Positions 39,170 through 52,374 of a stretch of DNA of 64,000 nt are shown here, in pieces. The position numbers and the translations under genes are program-made. Origin of the DNA: Galaxea fascicularis (taxonomy: Eukaryota; Cnidaria; Anthozoa; Scleractinia; Euphylliidae); the NCBI GenBank assembly GCA_948470475.1, contig OX419339.1, positions 13,439,863 through 13,503,862 on the forward strand. The letters run 5' to 3'. Below the pieces are notes generated by a model. It had not been told where the DNA came from. It was given only the letters and a program-made list of their open reading frames with translations, and searched no databases. Numbering within the stretch: the first letter of the stretch is position 1; each line of letters opens with the position of its first letter.

Positions 39170-41101
39170 GGTCTAGCATTAAACATTACTTCATTTAGAC
39201 ACGAATTGCTCATCACTGTGAGAGGTTCTAGGTTGTTAGGAGTGCATTGTGTACTTTTTATCGTTGGGAAACTCTGCTCTCAGTAAACAAACCAGTTAAG
39301 CACGAAAAACAAGTTAGCAGGACCGACAATAACAACAGCACAAAGGGATGTTGAAAACCAAGCTGCGAAAGAGTCATCAGCAGGTGATCACACACCTCTT
39401 ATGATGGGTGTGGTCAATTTGACCTGATCACCGCACCTCGCTTCTGAAGGAGCGACAAGGTGTTTAAACAGTTTTGCTGACGTTTGCTGAATATTCCCCA
39501 ACGTCCTGATCTGACGGGAAATTCGTCTAGCAGTTCTCCAACAATAGTAGCTACAGTAGGTAAACATCAACCACAGGCCTCGAGATATCGAACCCTTCGA
39601 GCTGAGAACTTACGACTGTTATCAAATATGGTTATCAGCCCGGAGGGTTGTTTACCATACACAGAAATTCTGTCAGAGAGCGAGGACCACCCAAAGCTAG
39701 GAAAACCTTCAGTAACACTTGTTTTGGTCATTCTCATTAGACTTATGCTGTCTTCTTCTTTTCTTTTTCGGTCCGAAGAGGTCGCTCGATATTCTTTTCT
39801 CCGCCCTTCTTTTTTCTTCAAGTCTCCAACGCAGACCTTCTTTGGCTCGTCACGCAATCTTTCCTCCTTCGTTGGGAGGAAAGATTGTGTAACGAACCAA
39901 AACAAGGTCTGCTTAGGCCTAGGAGGTACTCGCTCCCCGAGAAAATATTTCCAAGGTCGACTTGCATTGATAACTCTGCAAACACCTCATACCGCGCATG
40001 AGGAAGATTTGACAGTTTTTAAGTTATTGTTCCAAACTTTTCTCATTTGTCCTAATCGCAGAATTAAGTCTTGAGGTTTTTATCTAAATATTTTTTAATT
40101 CAGCCCTATTTCTTACAGACTATAGTGTTGTTTATAATTTAAACAACTACTTGAAATGGAGTCATCAAGTCTAGGCGTAACTTCATAACACTCGACGATA
40201 CACCTTTCAAATTTTGACAAGCTAAAAAAGAGATGTTTCCTATTAGTTTGTGAGAATATCTCAAAACTATTTGCAACATGGTTTTGTACTCGAGTGAGCA
40301 GCAAATGGTGACTCTCTTACCTTAGATAGGAGAAAACGGTCTAGACCACATAGGTGAGACTCAAACAGGGAACAACCGTTTCTGGCACGAATTTCCGTCT
40401 GGATTCTTTCCAGTGAGTAAAGTTGCTTCGGTGACATAATGCAATGCTTGGCTTAGCGCTTATGGAACTAAGAAAAAAGTTATAATGTTTTTGGAAAACT
40501 TCTTTAGCCTGAGTCATTGATCATTACCTTTCAAATTTCGTTTTATTGTACTTTATTTTCAAAATCGAAAAGAATGCCGGCTTCACCAGAAACTACACTT
40601 CCTCTTTCCTTTGAAACAGGTTGTTCACGTGTCTTGTTCATGTGCCTTTGTTTACGTTTTACACTCGGCCAAAGGCCAGCCTCAAACGCCCGCCAATTAA
40701 CCAATCACAGACAATTATGAACGAATATTTAACGTATTAACTCCAAGTTTCCCGCGCAGAAAGCACCAAGTTGGTTTCAATGCGTTAAGGTGAAGTGCGA
40801 GAGTTCAGAGTTTTAAATATCACGTTTCAGAAATAGTAAGTCTTAAATATTGTTTTTGTTGTCGAGATCTTGAACTTTCAGGAATCGGCAAATTGTTGTA
40901 TCTTTTGTCTTGAAGCTGTTGAAAGATGTTGCCGTTGATTTCTTTGCTTTGCGTGGTTTGCGTGTCACGACACGTGGAAACCGGTCCATTCATTGACGAA
41001 AGTAACCTCGTGAATTTCTAACTATTAGTTTTCATCCGCAGACGCCAAGGAAGACTAGGTGAGCGGATTGTGCTGAGGAATTTCTTTCAATCAGTTCGAA
41101 A
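39170..41101. other. Upstream region of gene C
   Basis: Contains the hairpin at 39831-39912. The last few hundred bases should hold the promoter and 5' UTR of gene C; the start context AAAATGGCT is favourable. No clear TATA box or CpG-type promoter block was identified. A long open frame at 39484-40074 spans the hairpin and is not credible as a gene. Confidence 0.4.
39831..39912. repeat. Hairpin element, 37-bp arms
   Basis: The arms run from GCAGACCTTCTTTGGCTCGT to its degenerate complement ending AACAAGGTCTGC. The inner part AATCTTTCCTCC/GGAGGAAAGATT is exact around an 8-bp loop. Confidence 0.8.
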
Positions 41102-44100
41102 ATGGCTTCCAAAGAGGATGACGCTGCGGCAGTTGAACCACTTACCGGCGGTGAAAAGGACGCAAACGGCGAAGCCCTCGCTGCTGTCGAAGACAACAGG
41201 GTCGTCGGTCTAAAAAAAGAAGTTTCCCTCCTAAATGGAGTGACAATGGTCGTTGGGGTGATCATCGGCTCCGGTATTTTCATCTCTCCAAAAGGCGTTC
41301 TGCAGCGAACTGAATCTGTGGGAATGAGTTTAGTTGTTTGGGCTGGATGCGGTGCTCTGGCGTTGTTAGGATCCCTCTGCTACTGTGAAATGGGTACTAT
41401 GATCCCGAAATCTGGTGCTGAGTATTCCTACTTGTACGAAGCCTTTGGCCCTCTACCCGCTTTCCTCTACAGCTGGACCTTGGCGCTTATCATTCGACCA
41501 TCCTCTCTTAGTGTTGTGGCGCTAACCTTCGCCCGCTATGTGAGTCAGCCGTTCTTCCCGGACTGTGAAATCAGCCCGATCCCCGTTAGAAAAATTCTGG
41601 CAGCGACGTGTTTAGGTAAGTGGCAAGGTCCGTCAGTTGGGTAATCGTTTTTACACTGTAAAATGTATAAAACCCTCGAAGGAATCGTGTGTGGTGCAGC
41701 CGGGTGTCGATCACATGGGCTTTGTTTACGGTTTGCGATTCATTGCGGGCCTTGAATCCTTACGAAGAAAATTAAGATTATGTCTAAAAGCTATCAATAA
41801 ACGACAAATACAGTTAAAATTTTTATGAAGCTTAGTCGAAGCGGCCTTGAAAGAAGTTTCATTTTTGTTTTACTAAGCATGTGTTTAAATCGACAGGCGA
41901 AAACTTTTGTTTTCGGTCTCCAGGTATTGCATCAGCTTCGATCCAAAACGTGGTTTAGGAATAATTTGCATACCTACTTGACCTCGCGATGAAGGGTGGC
42001 AACATTCTTGTTTAGAAGGCCTGGCTTTCTGTCTTTATATCGAGAAGTTTAAGTGCTTCACGATTTGCGAGAAAATTAATGAAGAGCTGGAGACATTTGT
42101 CAGAGAAAACTTGCCGTTGCATTGGGGTTTCTGGGACTAGGGTCTGGAAACCTGTAATGTACTTTTATGCTATAAAAAGTACACGAATATTCTTTTCATT
42201 TTATCTACTTATTATTTTAATAGCCGGCGCAAAAAGATCTAAAATCAAAAGTAATGATTCAATTACTTTTAAAATGATTTTCAAGAAAAAATGTTGCAAA
42301 ATGCTCATTAATATTGATGCACATGCATTGTCTGCAATCTGTGTGATGTGAGTGGTTTGTAACACTTGAAACTCATATGACTGAAATGAGATGTGCATTT
42401 GCATATTTGCTAGGCGGGGAGATCCTATGGATAATGCATGACTCGAATTGTTTGTATTGTAAAGAATGAAGCTGGAATTTGAAATCAATCCCTTTTCTTA
42501 ATACTTCAGTAATTTAATTTTGCCAACTCAATCCAAGAGGGAGGTCCTTCAAAAACATGTTGGTAAACAGATTAACAGGTCATTCTTGGGTTTTGAAAAA
42601 TATTGTTCACTTTTGAGATCACGTAATATACTGGTATCCAGTGTGTATTGCTCATGCATGAACCACGTGATAAGAGTTGTTTACTTGTGGTGAAAAAATG
42701 TCTCGCATGTTCAAGCTGGCTTTTTTCATTATTTTAATAGAAAACTGTAAAGTGATGTGGGCAGTAGACAAAACCAATAATTTGCTTCCTTTTTTTAGAA
42801 CAGATCATGGACGTACATGTACATGTATATCTTGAGGCAAATGGAAATAAAAATGATATACAAACTAAAAAATTATTGGACAAAAGTTGATTTCAATCCA
42901 CAACATCTACATGTATCTGCAGCTCTGTCGTATTAAAACAAGGACTTGAATCATCATATAAGATGCAGTGCAATTTTTTTTATAACTTTCCATTCATGTA
43001 ATTTTACTTGAGATTGTCCATTTTCTTATCTACCATGAGCTCAAAGGTGAGGTGAATACCGGGTAGCATAATTTGCAGTTAGTGTGATGTTGCTGTTCAT
43101 AATAGTATGTTTGCTAGAAAGGTCCTGTTTTATAAATTCCCAATTCAAAGTTGTGGGTATACATTGTAAAGTATACATGGGTTTTGACAAAACACTGATC
43201 TCCTCTATCAATGACTGGAAAATGTAAAACAACAAACTGAAGTATCCGTTGAGGCTCAATCCAGTTCACAGACAAATTCTGGCTTGCGAGTCGGAAAGTA
43301 ATGGTGTCAGTACCGGTATGGTCTTGCTTCTGCCATCTTTGAAATTTGAGGAAAGCTTGAATTAATCTATGAACTTATTAAACTCAGTTGTTCATTTTAT
43401 TCCCTTTTTGAAAATGCTTTTCTAATAGCAACTTCTGTTTTTATTCTAGCACTTACCATGTTTATAAACTGTGCAAGTGTTAAATGGGCAACACGTATCC
43501 AGGACTCTTTTACCTTTGGAAAGTTAATTGCACTGGCAATCTTGATTGTTATTGGTCTCATTGAACTTGGATCAGGTAAGAAGACATCTATTGTCTTACT
43601 ACAGTGTAGGTGGTTTTCTCTAATTTAAACTCTTGACTTTTGACATGCTTAAGGTGGAATTGTGTGCTGGGTTACAATGGTTGCAATCTGACTGTAGACA
43701 AAATAAACAAATCACTCAAAAATCACTTAAAACAACATGTGACCAGGCCTTTTTATTCAGGATGAGAAATTTGTCTCATTCTTCTTTGCAAATTTCAGAT
43801 GGTGGCATGTACATGTAAATGAATTACTGTGTTGGACTATAATTTGTATTATTATACATTAAGCTTGTTATCTCCTTTCCGATTGGCCAAAAGTTTACGG
43901 TGAGTATTTGAAATCTGCGCCTGCAACATCATCAAGCTGCAGATTATACAATAATCATGTCAAGGACACCCAAGGTCACTGGTAATCATGTCATGACTTC
44001 AGTGCATGATTTCTAAGGATAATCATGTCAAGTTTGTGCACTTTGCGTGGCTTGTTGTCCAGCTTAAGAAGCGAATGTTTACTGCCATGACAATTATTTT

Positions 44101-47100
44101 GTGTTCAGTGTATAATAAAAAAAATAATCATTAGACTTGGCTTCTGTGATGTCCAGAATAATCAAGGTCTAGATAAAAGTTATCAGCCTCAGCTGATAAC
44201 TCTAGGCTCGACTTTGATCATTCTGGATATCATCCAATAATATTTGTTTAATAGATTGAATGAAATAATGTTGAGCTTCTGAAACGGTGAGCTGACCTTT
44301 TAGGTAATGTCAAGAATTTTGAAGGATCTTTTGAGGGTACCACATCAAACTTGGCAAACATTGGGCTGGCCTTTTATGCTGGTCTGTGGGCATATGATGG
44401 CTGGTATGTACAACAATGAAGTTGTTTTAGTGTATCAGGATACTGTTCAGTGAAATTTCCTTAACTGATAGCTAATGTCATACCACTTTTCTATAACCAT
44501 ATCACTCCCAGGGGTGACCAATAAATATATATCTTATTAACCAAGAGTGAGGGCCATACTCGGAGAATATCGGCCCGAGGTCTTGACAGTACGGACCGAG
44601 CACAACAAGGTCCGTACAAAAAAGACTGAGGGCCGATATTCTCCCGGTACAGTCCTGAGCAAACTTAGTTAATAAGAGATTTATTACATGACTGAAGACA
44701 ACGTATAAACAACGCGGATCGTTTGGGACAATGCCCAGTCCAATACCGTAAATCCTCTATTAAGCCCCCCTCTCAAAAAAGCCCCTCCTCTCTAATAAGC
44801 CCCCCTTTTCAGAGGAGAAAAGTTAATAAGCCCCCCTTCTCCCCCTCCCCCAATCCTTATTCTTCACAAAAAAATTAATGATTAACGTGGACTGATCAGT
44901 TATGATTTATTCAGGCTGGAAGTTAAAAAAAATGACCAAAGAACATAATAGAGGATTTATGGTACTTAGATAATATCAGACTGGCAATAGAGCAATTTTA
45001 TTGGTTGATTTTAGTCATTGGCCCTCTGATGTGCAATAAGTGTAATAAGTAATTCTCCTCGCAGTATCTGTCCATTGTCAAGAAGGCAGGTGATGAGAAT
45101 AAAGAGAAAAATCAACTGATGATATTGTTTGATTTAACACCAAATTCTAAGAACTAACATATGATTACAATCAATGTATGGCAGACATGAAATTGGGATT
45201 GTGTGAGTGGAAGGGTTAACGGCTCTGGTGGGTAACCAGGGTGATAAGTGCAGTACTTGTTATTTTTATCAGGACACAAACTACTGTTTCAAGACTCTTG
45301 TTTTAGCATTTCAGTTCTGTTATCCCCAATTTTTTTTCATATTATTTTGACATAACCAGAGAAAAATTATTTTATGAATGACTTGAAAATTTTTCTTCTG
45401 ATGTGGATTCACAAAAGCACCTTTCATTATCACTTCAAGATTACAGTTACTTTAATTGAGATCTTTTGGCTATGACTGACAGATTTTTTTTCTATTTCTT
45501 TATACAGGAACAGCTTGAATTTTGTGACTGAGGAAATGAAAAACCCAGCAAGGTAATAATTATTGATTGTTATTTGTCTGATGGTTAGTTGGTTAGTTAG
45601 TTAGTTAGGTTTCGGTCGAATTTCGTTTTCATCATAGCCACAAATTGCATTGTTTTTTAAAGTTTCCCGTTCCCACGGGGAGTCTCGAGAGAATGGTGCG
45701 ATTTCATTGGCTCTCAAGAAAATCGTCCGATTTCATTGGCTTTTCATCATCCTGGAATCACGTGCCAGGCTCGTGCAAGGACCGTGCGAGGTCAAGGTGG
45801 AAACTACAGAAAGGCTGGAGTGAGAAAAAAAGGCTTCCTTGTGTATGAGGCGTGAATTTACAAGATAGTAGTTTGCCGGTCTCAGAAGGAAAACACTGCT
45901 CTTTAAAGCTGTAAATCAAAAGAATAAGTTGTAAGAAACACTCGGCAGTCTCAACGGTGGAGATCAGTTTGTTCATAATGAAGAAATCCCTCTTTGAGGA
46001 GAGATCAGTGAGTGTGGTTTTGTGATCAAAGCAAAGTTCGTTTGAGCTCTTAGACTGGGAATCCACCTTGCAAAACATTACAGGTTTGGATGTGGTTGCT
46101 CCGTGAGATGTGAATTTTTACCGTGCTTTTATATGCTTCAATGCCTGATTCGTCGTGTGTTTCCAAATAACTTTTATCAGTCTGATCAGTGAAATTCAAG
46201 TCAATAAATTAGCTATACAAGAGACTCGCAGTTCTTTGCTTTCGCGTAGTTTTACTCGAGGCAAAAATTAAACGCCTTTGCTTTTCAGCTGTAAATGGAA
46301 GCTTACCTGAGTAAACTTAATATTTAATCAGAAAATTAACGTTGTTTTGGTTTTGTGTATGGAATCGTTAACAATTGCACAAACTGTCACGCCACAAACT
46401 TGTGTGTTTGCCAGTGATCGAACCAACAATTTCACTGTTTATTGAGCCTTGGATAATTGGATAGCCAAGCGTGTGCTTGAAACCAGTGAGCCATTGATCA
46501 AACCAGTGAGTTCACACGAATCAAAACAGTGAGTTTACTATTCACTCACAATTTATTGAGCGATGTTTGTAATACTCTACCAATTGCTTACATTTACATT
46601 AACATTTATTTGTGTGTATGAAAAGATTCTGTCTGTGCAGAGGCAATCATTCAAATTTAGTGTCACTGTAATATTGACAAACACATCCCGCGTAAACGCC
46701 TACAGGCGTCTTGTTAATATTATTGAATGTATCTTTTTGTCAGGGATCTACCTCGTGCTCTCATGATTGGAATCCCGCTTGTTACGGTCGTCTACCTGCT
46801 GACCAACATTGCCTACATTGCTGTGGTTGGAGGAGATGGAATTGTGAACTCTGGAGCTGTTGCCATGGTGAGTCATGTTTTGGGTAAGAAGCAAGGTTGC
46901 ATTGCCTGGCTAAAAAATTATTTCAGTCTTTGTCACATTCCTGGTGGAGAAGATACATGGTGTTGTTCACTGGAGTTTGCCAGGTTAACCAAAATGGTAC
47001 ACAGAACAGCAAGCAGGATTTAAAACAATTTTAATCTGTTGATTGATTTGGGCTGAGCTGCTGGTACATCACTCACGGTAAAAACTACAAATGAAATTGC

Positions 47101-50100
47101 CGATTATCTGTGTCACAATGGGACTTGAAGTCACAATTCTAAAACAAATATTACAAGACTGAAAGTGAAAAATAAAAAAAGGAAAACTACTTACATTTGA
47201 TCTGTCCCCCGGGTGCTAATTAAGAAAGTCAAGAAACTCCTACATTGTAATTTCTCCTGTTAACTCCATGCGACTCCTAGCATGCAACTCCGAAAAACTG
47301 TCTAAACACACATGCTTTTGAAATACTAACTCTAAATTCTAAAGCAACAATGTCACAAAGAGACCTAAAGCGGCTAGCCATAAAACAAAAATTAATAATT
47401 AACGAAATCAACTAAAACAATAACAGAATGGAAAAAGCCTTCAATCTATGTACAACACAGTCATCAAGTCTTCATCAGTGTAGAATGCCCTCAAACTTGA
47501 AAAACTGTCTCAAAAGACTTGCCAACTGGATCTTTGCTACAATGTGAAAGCCTTTGCTTCTCACAGCGAACCAAGAGGACTCCAGAAGCAGACAAAGTAT
47601 TAACCCAGTTTGTATCGAGTTACTGTTTGAATTTTTGATAATTAATGCATAGCATAAAAATAATGTGGATGACTTTCTGCAGTTGGTTGGAGACATGAAG
47701 CTTGGCCCTGTCAATTGGTTCATCCCCATCTTTGTTGCATGCTCAACTTTTGGATGTGTGAATGGATTGGCCTTCAGTGGTGCAAGGTGAGTTTACCATC
47801 AGTTTTTTTCCATTTAAAGTTGAAAATTAATGTTTGCTTGTTTCCATGTTCTAAGGCAAACTTGCTTTGTTTAATTGTAGGGTAGAATATCCTTCAATTT
47901 TAGAGGTGTTCTCTTCAAACTGACCTAACGTGAATGTATTATGTGTTCATTAACAACTGCCCATTTCCTGATAACAGAAATTGTTTGGTAGCATATCCAT
48001 TATAAGCTGTTTTCAAATTTGTTCTCAGGCTGGTTTATGTATCTGCTCGAAATGGCCACATGCCCAAAGTACTTGCTATGGTGCACAAGACTTGTAACAC
48101 TCCTATGCCTTCCATCATTTTCTTGGTAAGATTATTAATCTTGTTACATTAACTACTTTTCCTTTACCATCGGCTCTACCTTAACATCCACAGTCAGCTC
48201 TCACAATACACGGAAATTTAAAAAGCACTGTGCACTTTAATATTCCAAGGCATGACCCAAATTAGAATGAAAGCTGACTCAGTAGAACAATGCATTATCT
48301 TATAAAGGTAGTGACCAAATGAGCATGGTCCATAATGAAAAGAATAAGTGATGTCAAAATAATGTAACAATAGGGAAGAATAGATACATCAGATCACAAC
48401 ACTGTGCTGCATCTTTGATGATGCAGTTTACTGATTAATTTCGTTAGAATTCAGTTTTTTTCCTGTGAAGCAAAATGCACAATAGAAACACGTGGCAGTG
48501 TTTCATTTGTCAATGCACAATACAACAAAGGTGGCGGTGTTTTCATTGGTCAGTGTACAATAGAAAGCACCTGCCGTCAATTTACGTACCGTATTTACTG
48601 ACGAAGTATCTCAAATTTGCATAAACTTGTTTTTGTGTAAAGTGATACTTTCCACAACCTGACCCAACTAAGTGCTCAAAGTTAAACAATCCACTTCCAA
48701 TGAACTGAACACATTTACCTGCACAAATCTTTGTAAAGTTGTGAAGATTTTAATCCAGTAAACTTTGTTCGCACGAAAAGGTTTGATGAATTTAAGAAAA
48801 GGTTGGAAGCCACGCACATGCTGTGCGCACAACTCGTACCCCGTGACAGTTCTATTTTTAGGGGCCAACACTCACCTCCGCACAGAAGGGAGGTTGGTAA
48901 TCTTCATGCGTTGCGCACGAGACTCAAGTGACCTTTAGTGCACCACTGCACAGAAGGTCGGTCACTGTTTTCAAAGCTCACCTTCATTTCTTTTGATTTT
49001 TCTGCAAAAGATGCTTTAATGAGTCATGTCAGAGGTCTCTCTTACCATAATCTTGAGTTCTAAATCCTTTGATAAGCATTTCCTTTCTCAAAACCCATCC
49101 ATCTGCATAAACAATGTGCTTATTTTCACCTCATTAATTCCAAGCTTACTTGGTGTGCTGGCCACTTCAGATGCAGGTCATGCCGGGTTTGTCAGTTAGT
49201 AGTAGGATCTTCTGCAGATTGTTTTTTCAAGTGATATGATTGTTATCAATGGTTAAGTTGTTAAGTAATTTTGCAGTTCAAAGTTGATGCGTTACCTACA
49301 AACAAGTAGCGCCATGTGTTCAATGCAAAAAGGACAGTGTACCGGCGTGGGTCCAGAAGGAACACAATACCCATGTGGCTTGAACGGGCATTTAATTGCT
49401 TGACATCTTCTATATTCTGAGTTACACATACACCTACACCTGTCAAAACTGAGAGACTGTCACCAGTCAAAACTATAAACGAAACGTAGGCAAAAATAAA
49501 GACATGAAAAAAAGGAAAACTCACACCTTTCCGGGCTTGCCTTCGGACCGCATGGTCGAGACTAAACAACAACAACTGATTGCGCAAGCGCATGATGACG
49601 GAGCCGGGCTGTCACACAACATGACAGCTAACAAACTAACAGCCCGCTAGGGTCGCTTCAGACAGACTTCTCTCTTTTCTTTTGCTTAGCACTAAATTAG
49701 GGATACACACTACATTTTTGCAGGCCCAAGTTTAGGCTAATTGTACCCTCTTGTTTCATTATAGCATGTTATTGCAATGATCATGTTGATCCCAGACTCC
49801 AGTGAATTCGGCACCCTGGTGAACTACTTCAGTTTTGCAGCATGGCTGTCATACTTTGCTGTCTTTGCTGCACTGCTTTACCTCAGATGGAAACGCCCTG
49901 ATGCAGAAAGACCTTACAAAGTATGCTCTGTCATGATTTTCTGTCATTTGATAATGCTTGCTGTTATTATAGTGTTGTTTAATATAATGTTATATAATTT
50001 TTATTGTCACTATTTCAGCTTGATTGACTACAAGCACACGGCTTGAACTATTTCTTCATGGCTTCAGGATGGCGTACAAGAATTTGAAAAATTTTAGGCT

Positions 50101-52374
50101 AAAGTTTTCAAAATACAACCCATTTTCATCCTTGCTATTTGTAACAGTAGAAGGCAGTACTTAAACCCCATTTACACTACAGAAAAAAACGGCATGGCAA
50201 GGATAAAAACTGGCAAGGGTAGCTAACATTTTGGTAGGGCAAAGATTGTTTACACATGTACCGTTTCACCCTTGCTTGATTTGTTCTAGGCAAGGCTATT
50301 TTGTTCCAGACAAGGCTTAGATTTGTAAGTGAGCATGCGCATTGTGCTAATTCAAGATGGCGTCCACGGGATTGTTGATCTTCGAAACCTCCGTACCAAG
50401 GAAATCAAACAAAACCGAGCAGAAATGTCGACAACGTGAAATAAAGTACCAGATAAGTGAGGAATCGAGGAAGAAAGAGCATTTCATTAGATACCGCAAC
50501 TGCGGAAGGAAAAAAAACTACTGTTGCTCACGTTCACCAAGATTAACATTGATTAACATTGATTAACCCTCCAAGGGAAAGAAACCTCTAGATAAATCCT
50601 CAGTCCGATGACTGGTTTAAAATGGCTGACAGTACCTTCACCCAAGAGAAGTAGTGCTGTTATCAGAACATGCGCAGAATGATCAAAAGTTACCTTCTAG
50701 GCAAGCAGGAACGTTTACACGTTCCATTTTAAGGGCAAGGTGCCGGTTTTCGTCCTTGCCTTACCGATATGTTCAAAAACGGGACAACATCTAAACGTGG
50801 TCCCAAAACTGAAAATTAAATTGGCAAGGTAAGGCAACCTTTGACAGTTTACACCACTCAATTTACCCTTACCTTGCCTGAGGTGAAAATTGCCCTTGCC
50901 GGTTTTCACCCTTGCCTAGCCGTTTTTTTCTGTAGTGTAAATGGGGTTTTAGTCTCAGTGCAATAACACAGTCCTGGGTAAATAAACTGCTTTTTTTTTT
51001 TCCTGATTTAAAGACATTTTTTGACATTTTACAGCAAACCAAAAGAGTGTGACAGTGCCCCTTTAAATATGGTTGTTTGGATTATGTACATGTAGGGTGT
51101 TCAGTTTCTTGTGCATGCTCTTTTCTTTACAAGTATTCAAGTACATTAATAATTATTATTTTATGAATAGCAAGAATCATGAATACCTTGATTTGTATTA
51201 ATCACTTCAGCCTTCAGCGTTAGTACTATAAGTTGCACACAAACTTGGCCTAACAGTCAAACCAGCTCAAGTGTACCCCTGTAGATTATATAAATGAATT
51301 GATTATTTGAGAATTGAACCTGTTTGTTGTTCTGAGAATTAATTCATTTTGGAAACTAGCACATTAATATTCAAATCAAAATTGGCAGTTTCTGATTGGT
51401 TTATATGAACAAGGGATGTTCCTTGTATGGAAAATGTAGCTTGTTTACAAAATGGCGGCAAGGAACCAAGCAAGACCAAACCTATGAGCCTGAAAAACCT
51501 ATCTCTTAACGCTGCAATTAGAGGGGAAATTCTTGACTAGTGCAATCATGGATGTTCCAAAACGCAGATTTCTCATGATTTCCAATGCGTAGTGTCATCA
51601 GAAAGATGGTTAGCTGTTTTCAACGGTACGGAACTTTGACTGCTTTTGCCCGTGGTGAGTGTGAGCCAAGATACGATGTGTTATAGTTATAGTGCAAACC
51701 AACAGCCTTTGGTTGGGAGATAAAAAAAAAAGCCTTTCCTTGAAGGAATTCATGATGAGTTTACTTTACCACCTGTTTCAGAAACCAAATTTTGATTTGA
51801 ACATTGATTTGCTCATTTTTAAAATGAAAGCATTCTCTGCGCAACCAATGGATTCAATTTTCAAATACTTGATTCATTAATGGGATTTACAGGGGTATGC
51901 TTGACCTGGTTTGACTGTAATTATCAGCACTATAGTGCTCAACTGCATGTACTCACTGCTATGTAATGTTTTAATTTGTTTTGTTTTGTTTCTGTGCAGG
52001 TTTGGCTGGTTGTACCTATAATCATTTCCTTATGTGCTCTGTATCTGCTGATCACTCCCTTTTGGCAAGAGCCTGTTGAGAGCACACTGGCTCTGGTCTT
52101 CATCCTAGCTGGCATCCCTGTTTACATCATATTTGTTTGGTGGGAGAAGACAAAATATGCCTGTGACAACTTCTGTGGTAAATATCAATATTGACTACCT
52201 TACGCATATCGGTTGTTAGAGCTCACTTGCTGTTTTCAGTGTTTGAAACTGTAGGTTTTGTTGACCTGTATTTTCTATTACCTTTCAGGCCGATTTACTT
52301 ATAAGGCACAAGAGCTGTTCAACATTTCTCTGGCAGAGTCTGCTGAAGACAAAGACACTTACTTTGAAGATTAA
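41102..52374 (+). CDS. SLC7A9-like: SLC7 amino-acid transporter light chain C, b(0,+)AT-like (complete)
   Basis: Ten GT-AG exons: 41102-41615 (ATG), 43450-43575, 44304-44403, 45508-45552, 46744-46867, 47683-47786, 48029-48125, 49765-49920, 52000-52177 and 52289-52374 (TAA). The CDS is 1530 nt, 509 aa. A tail of about 38 acidic residues precedes TM1 with GSGIF (56-60). Cys155 (FFPDC) is the presumed disulfide site to an SLC3 heavy chain. Further motifs are [74 protein letters not shown] and [20 protein letters not shown]. The predicted role is exchange of neutral/cationic amino acids at the plasma membrane. The C-tail ([20 protein letters not shown]) is longer and more acidic than in genes A and B, suggesting different trafficking or partner use (inference). 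It is divergent from gene B across a 13.4-kb gap. Introns 3 and 8 carry MITEs. Confidence 0.94.
44520..44690. repeat. Hairpin MITE-like element in intron 3 of gene C
   Basis: The left half (TATATATCTTATTAACCAAG, GAGAATATCGGCCC, CAGTACGGACC) and right half (GGTCCGTAC, GGGCCGATATTCTC, TTAGTTAATAAGAGATTT) are inverted copies around AGCACAACAA. Confidence 0.75.
44744..44964. mobile_element. MITE with TACCGTAAATCCTCTATTA-type ends
   Basis: Left TACCGTAAATCCTCTATTA (44744-44762) and right AATAGAGGATTTATGGTA (44947-44964) are inverted repeats with one difference. The interior is rich in AAGCCCCCC motifs. It lies about 50 bp from the preceding hairpin, in the same intron. A related motif (GAGCTTATTAGAGAGGGGGG) occurs at about 25362 in intron 1 of gene B. 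Confidence 0.75.
50163..50949. mobile_element. MITE with perfect 31-bp terminal inverted repeats and GGCAAGG subrepeats
   Basis: AAACCCCATTTACACTACAG at the left, continuing AAAAAAACGGC (50163-50193), is matched exactly in inverse at 50919-50949. GGCAAGG/CCTTGCC repeats occur at both subterminal regions. The 787-bp length has no transposase. It sits in intron 8 of gene C. No clear target-site duplication was identified. Confidence 0.85.

Noticed and set aside
39484..40074. 196-aa open frame as a gene
   Set aside because: It spans a 37-bp-arm hairpin repeat, has no family similarity, and the opposite strand is also open over much of it.
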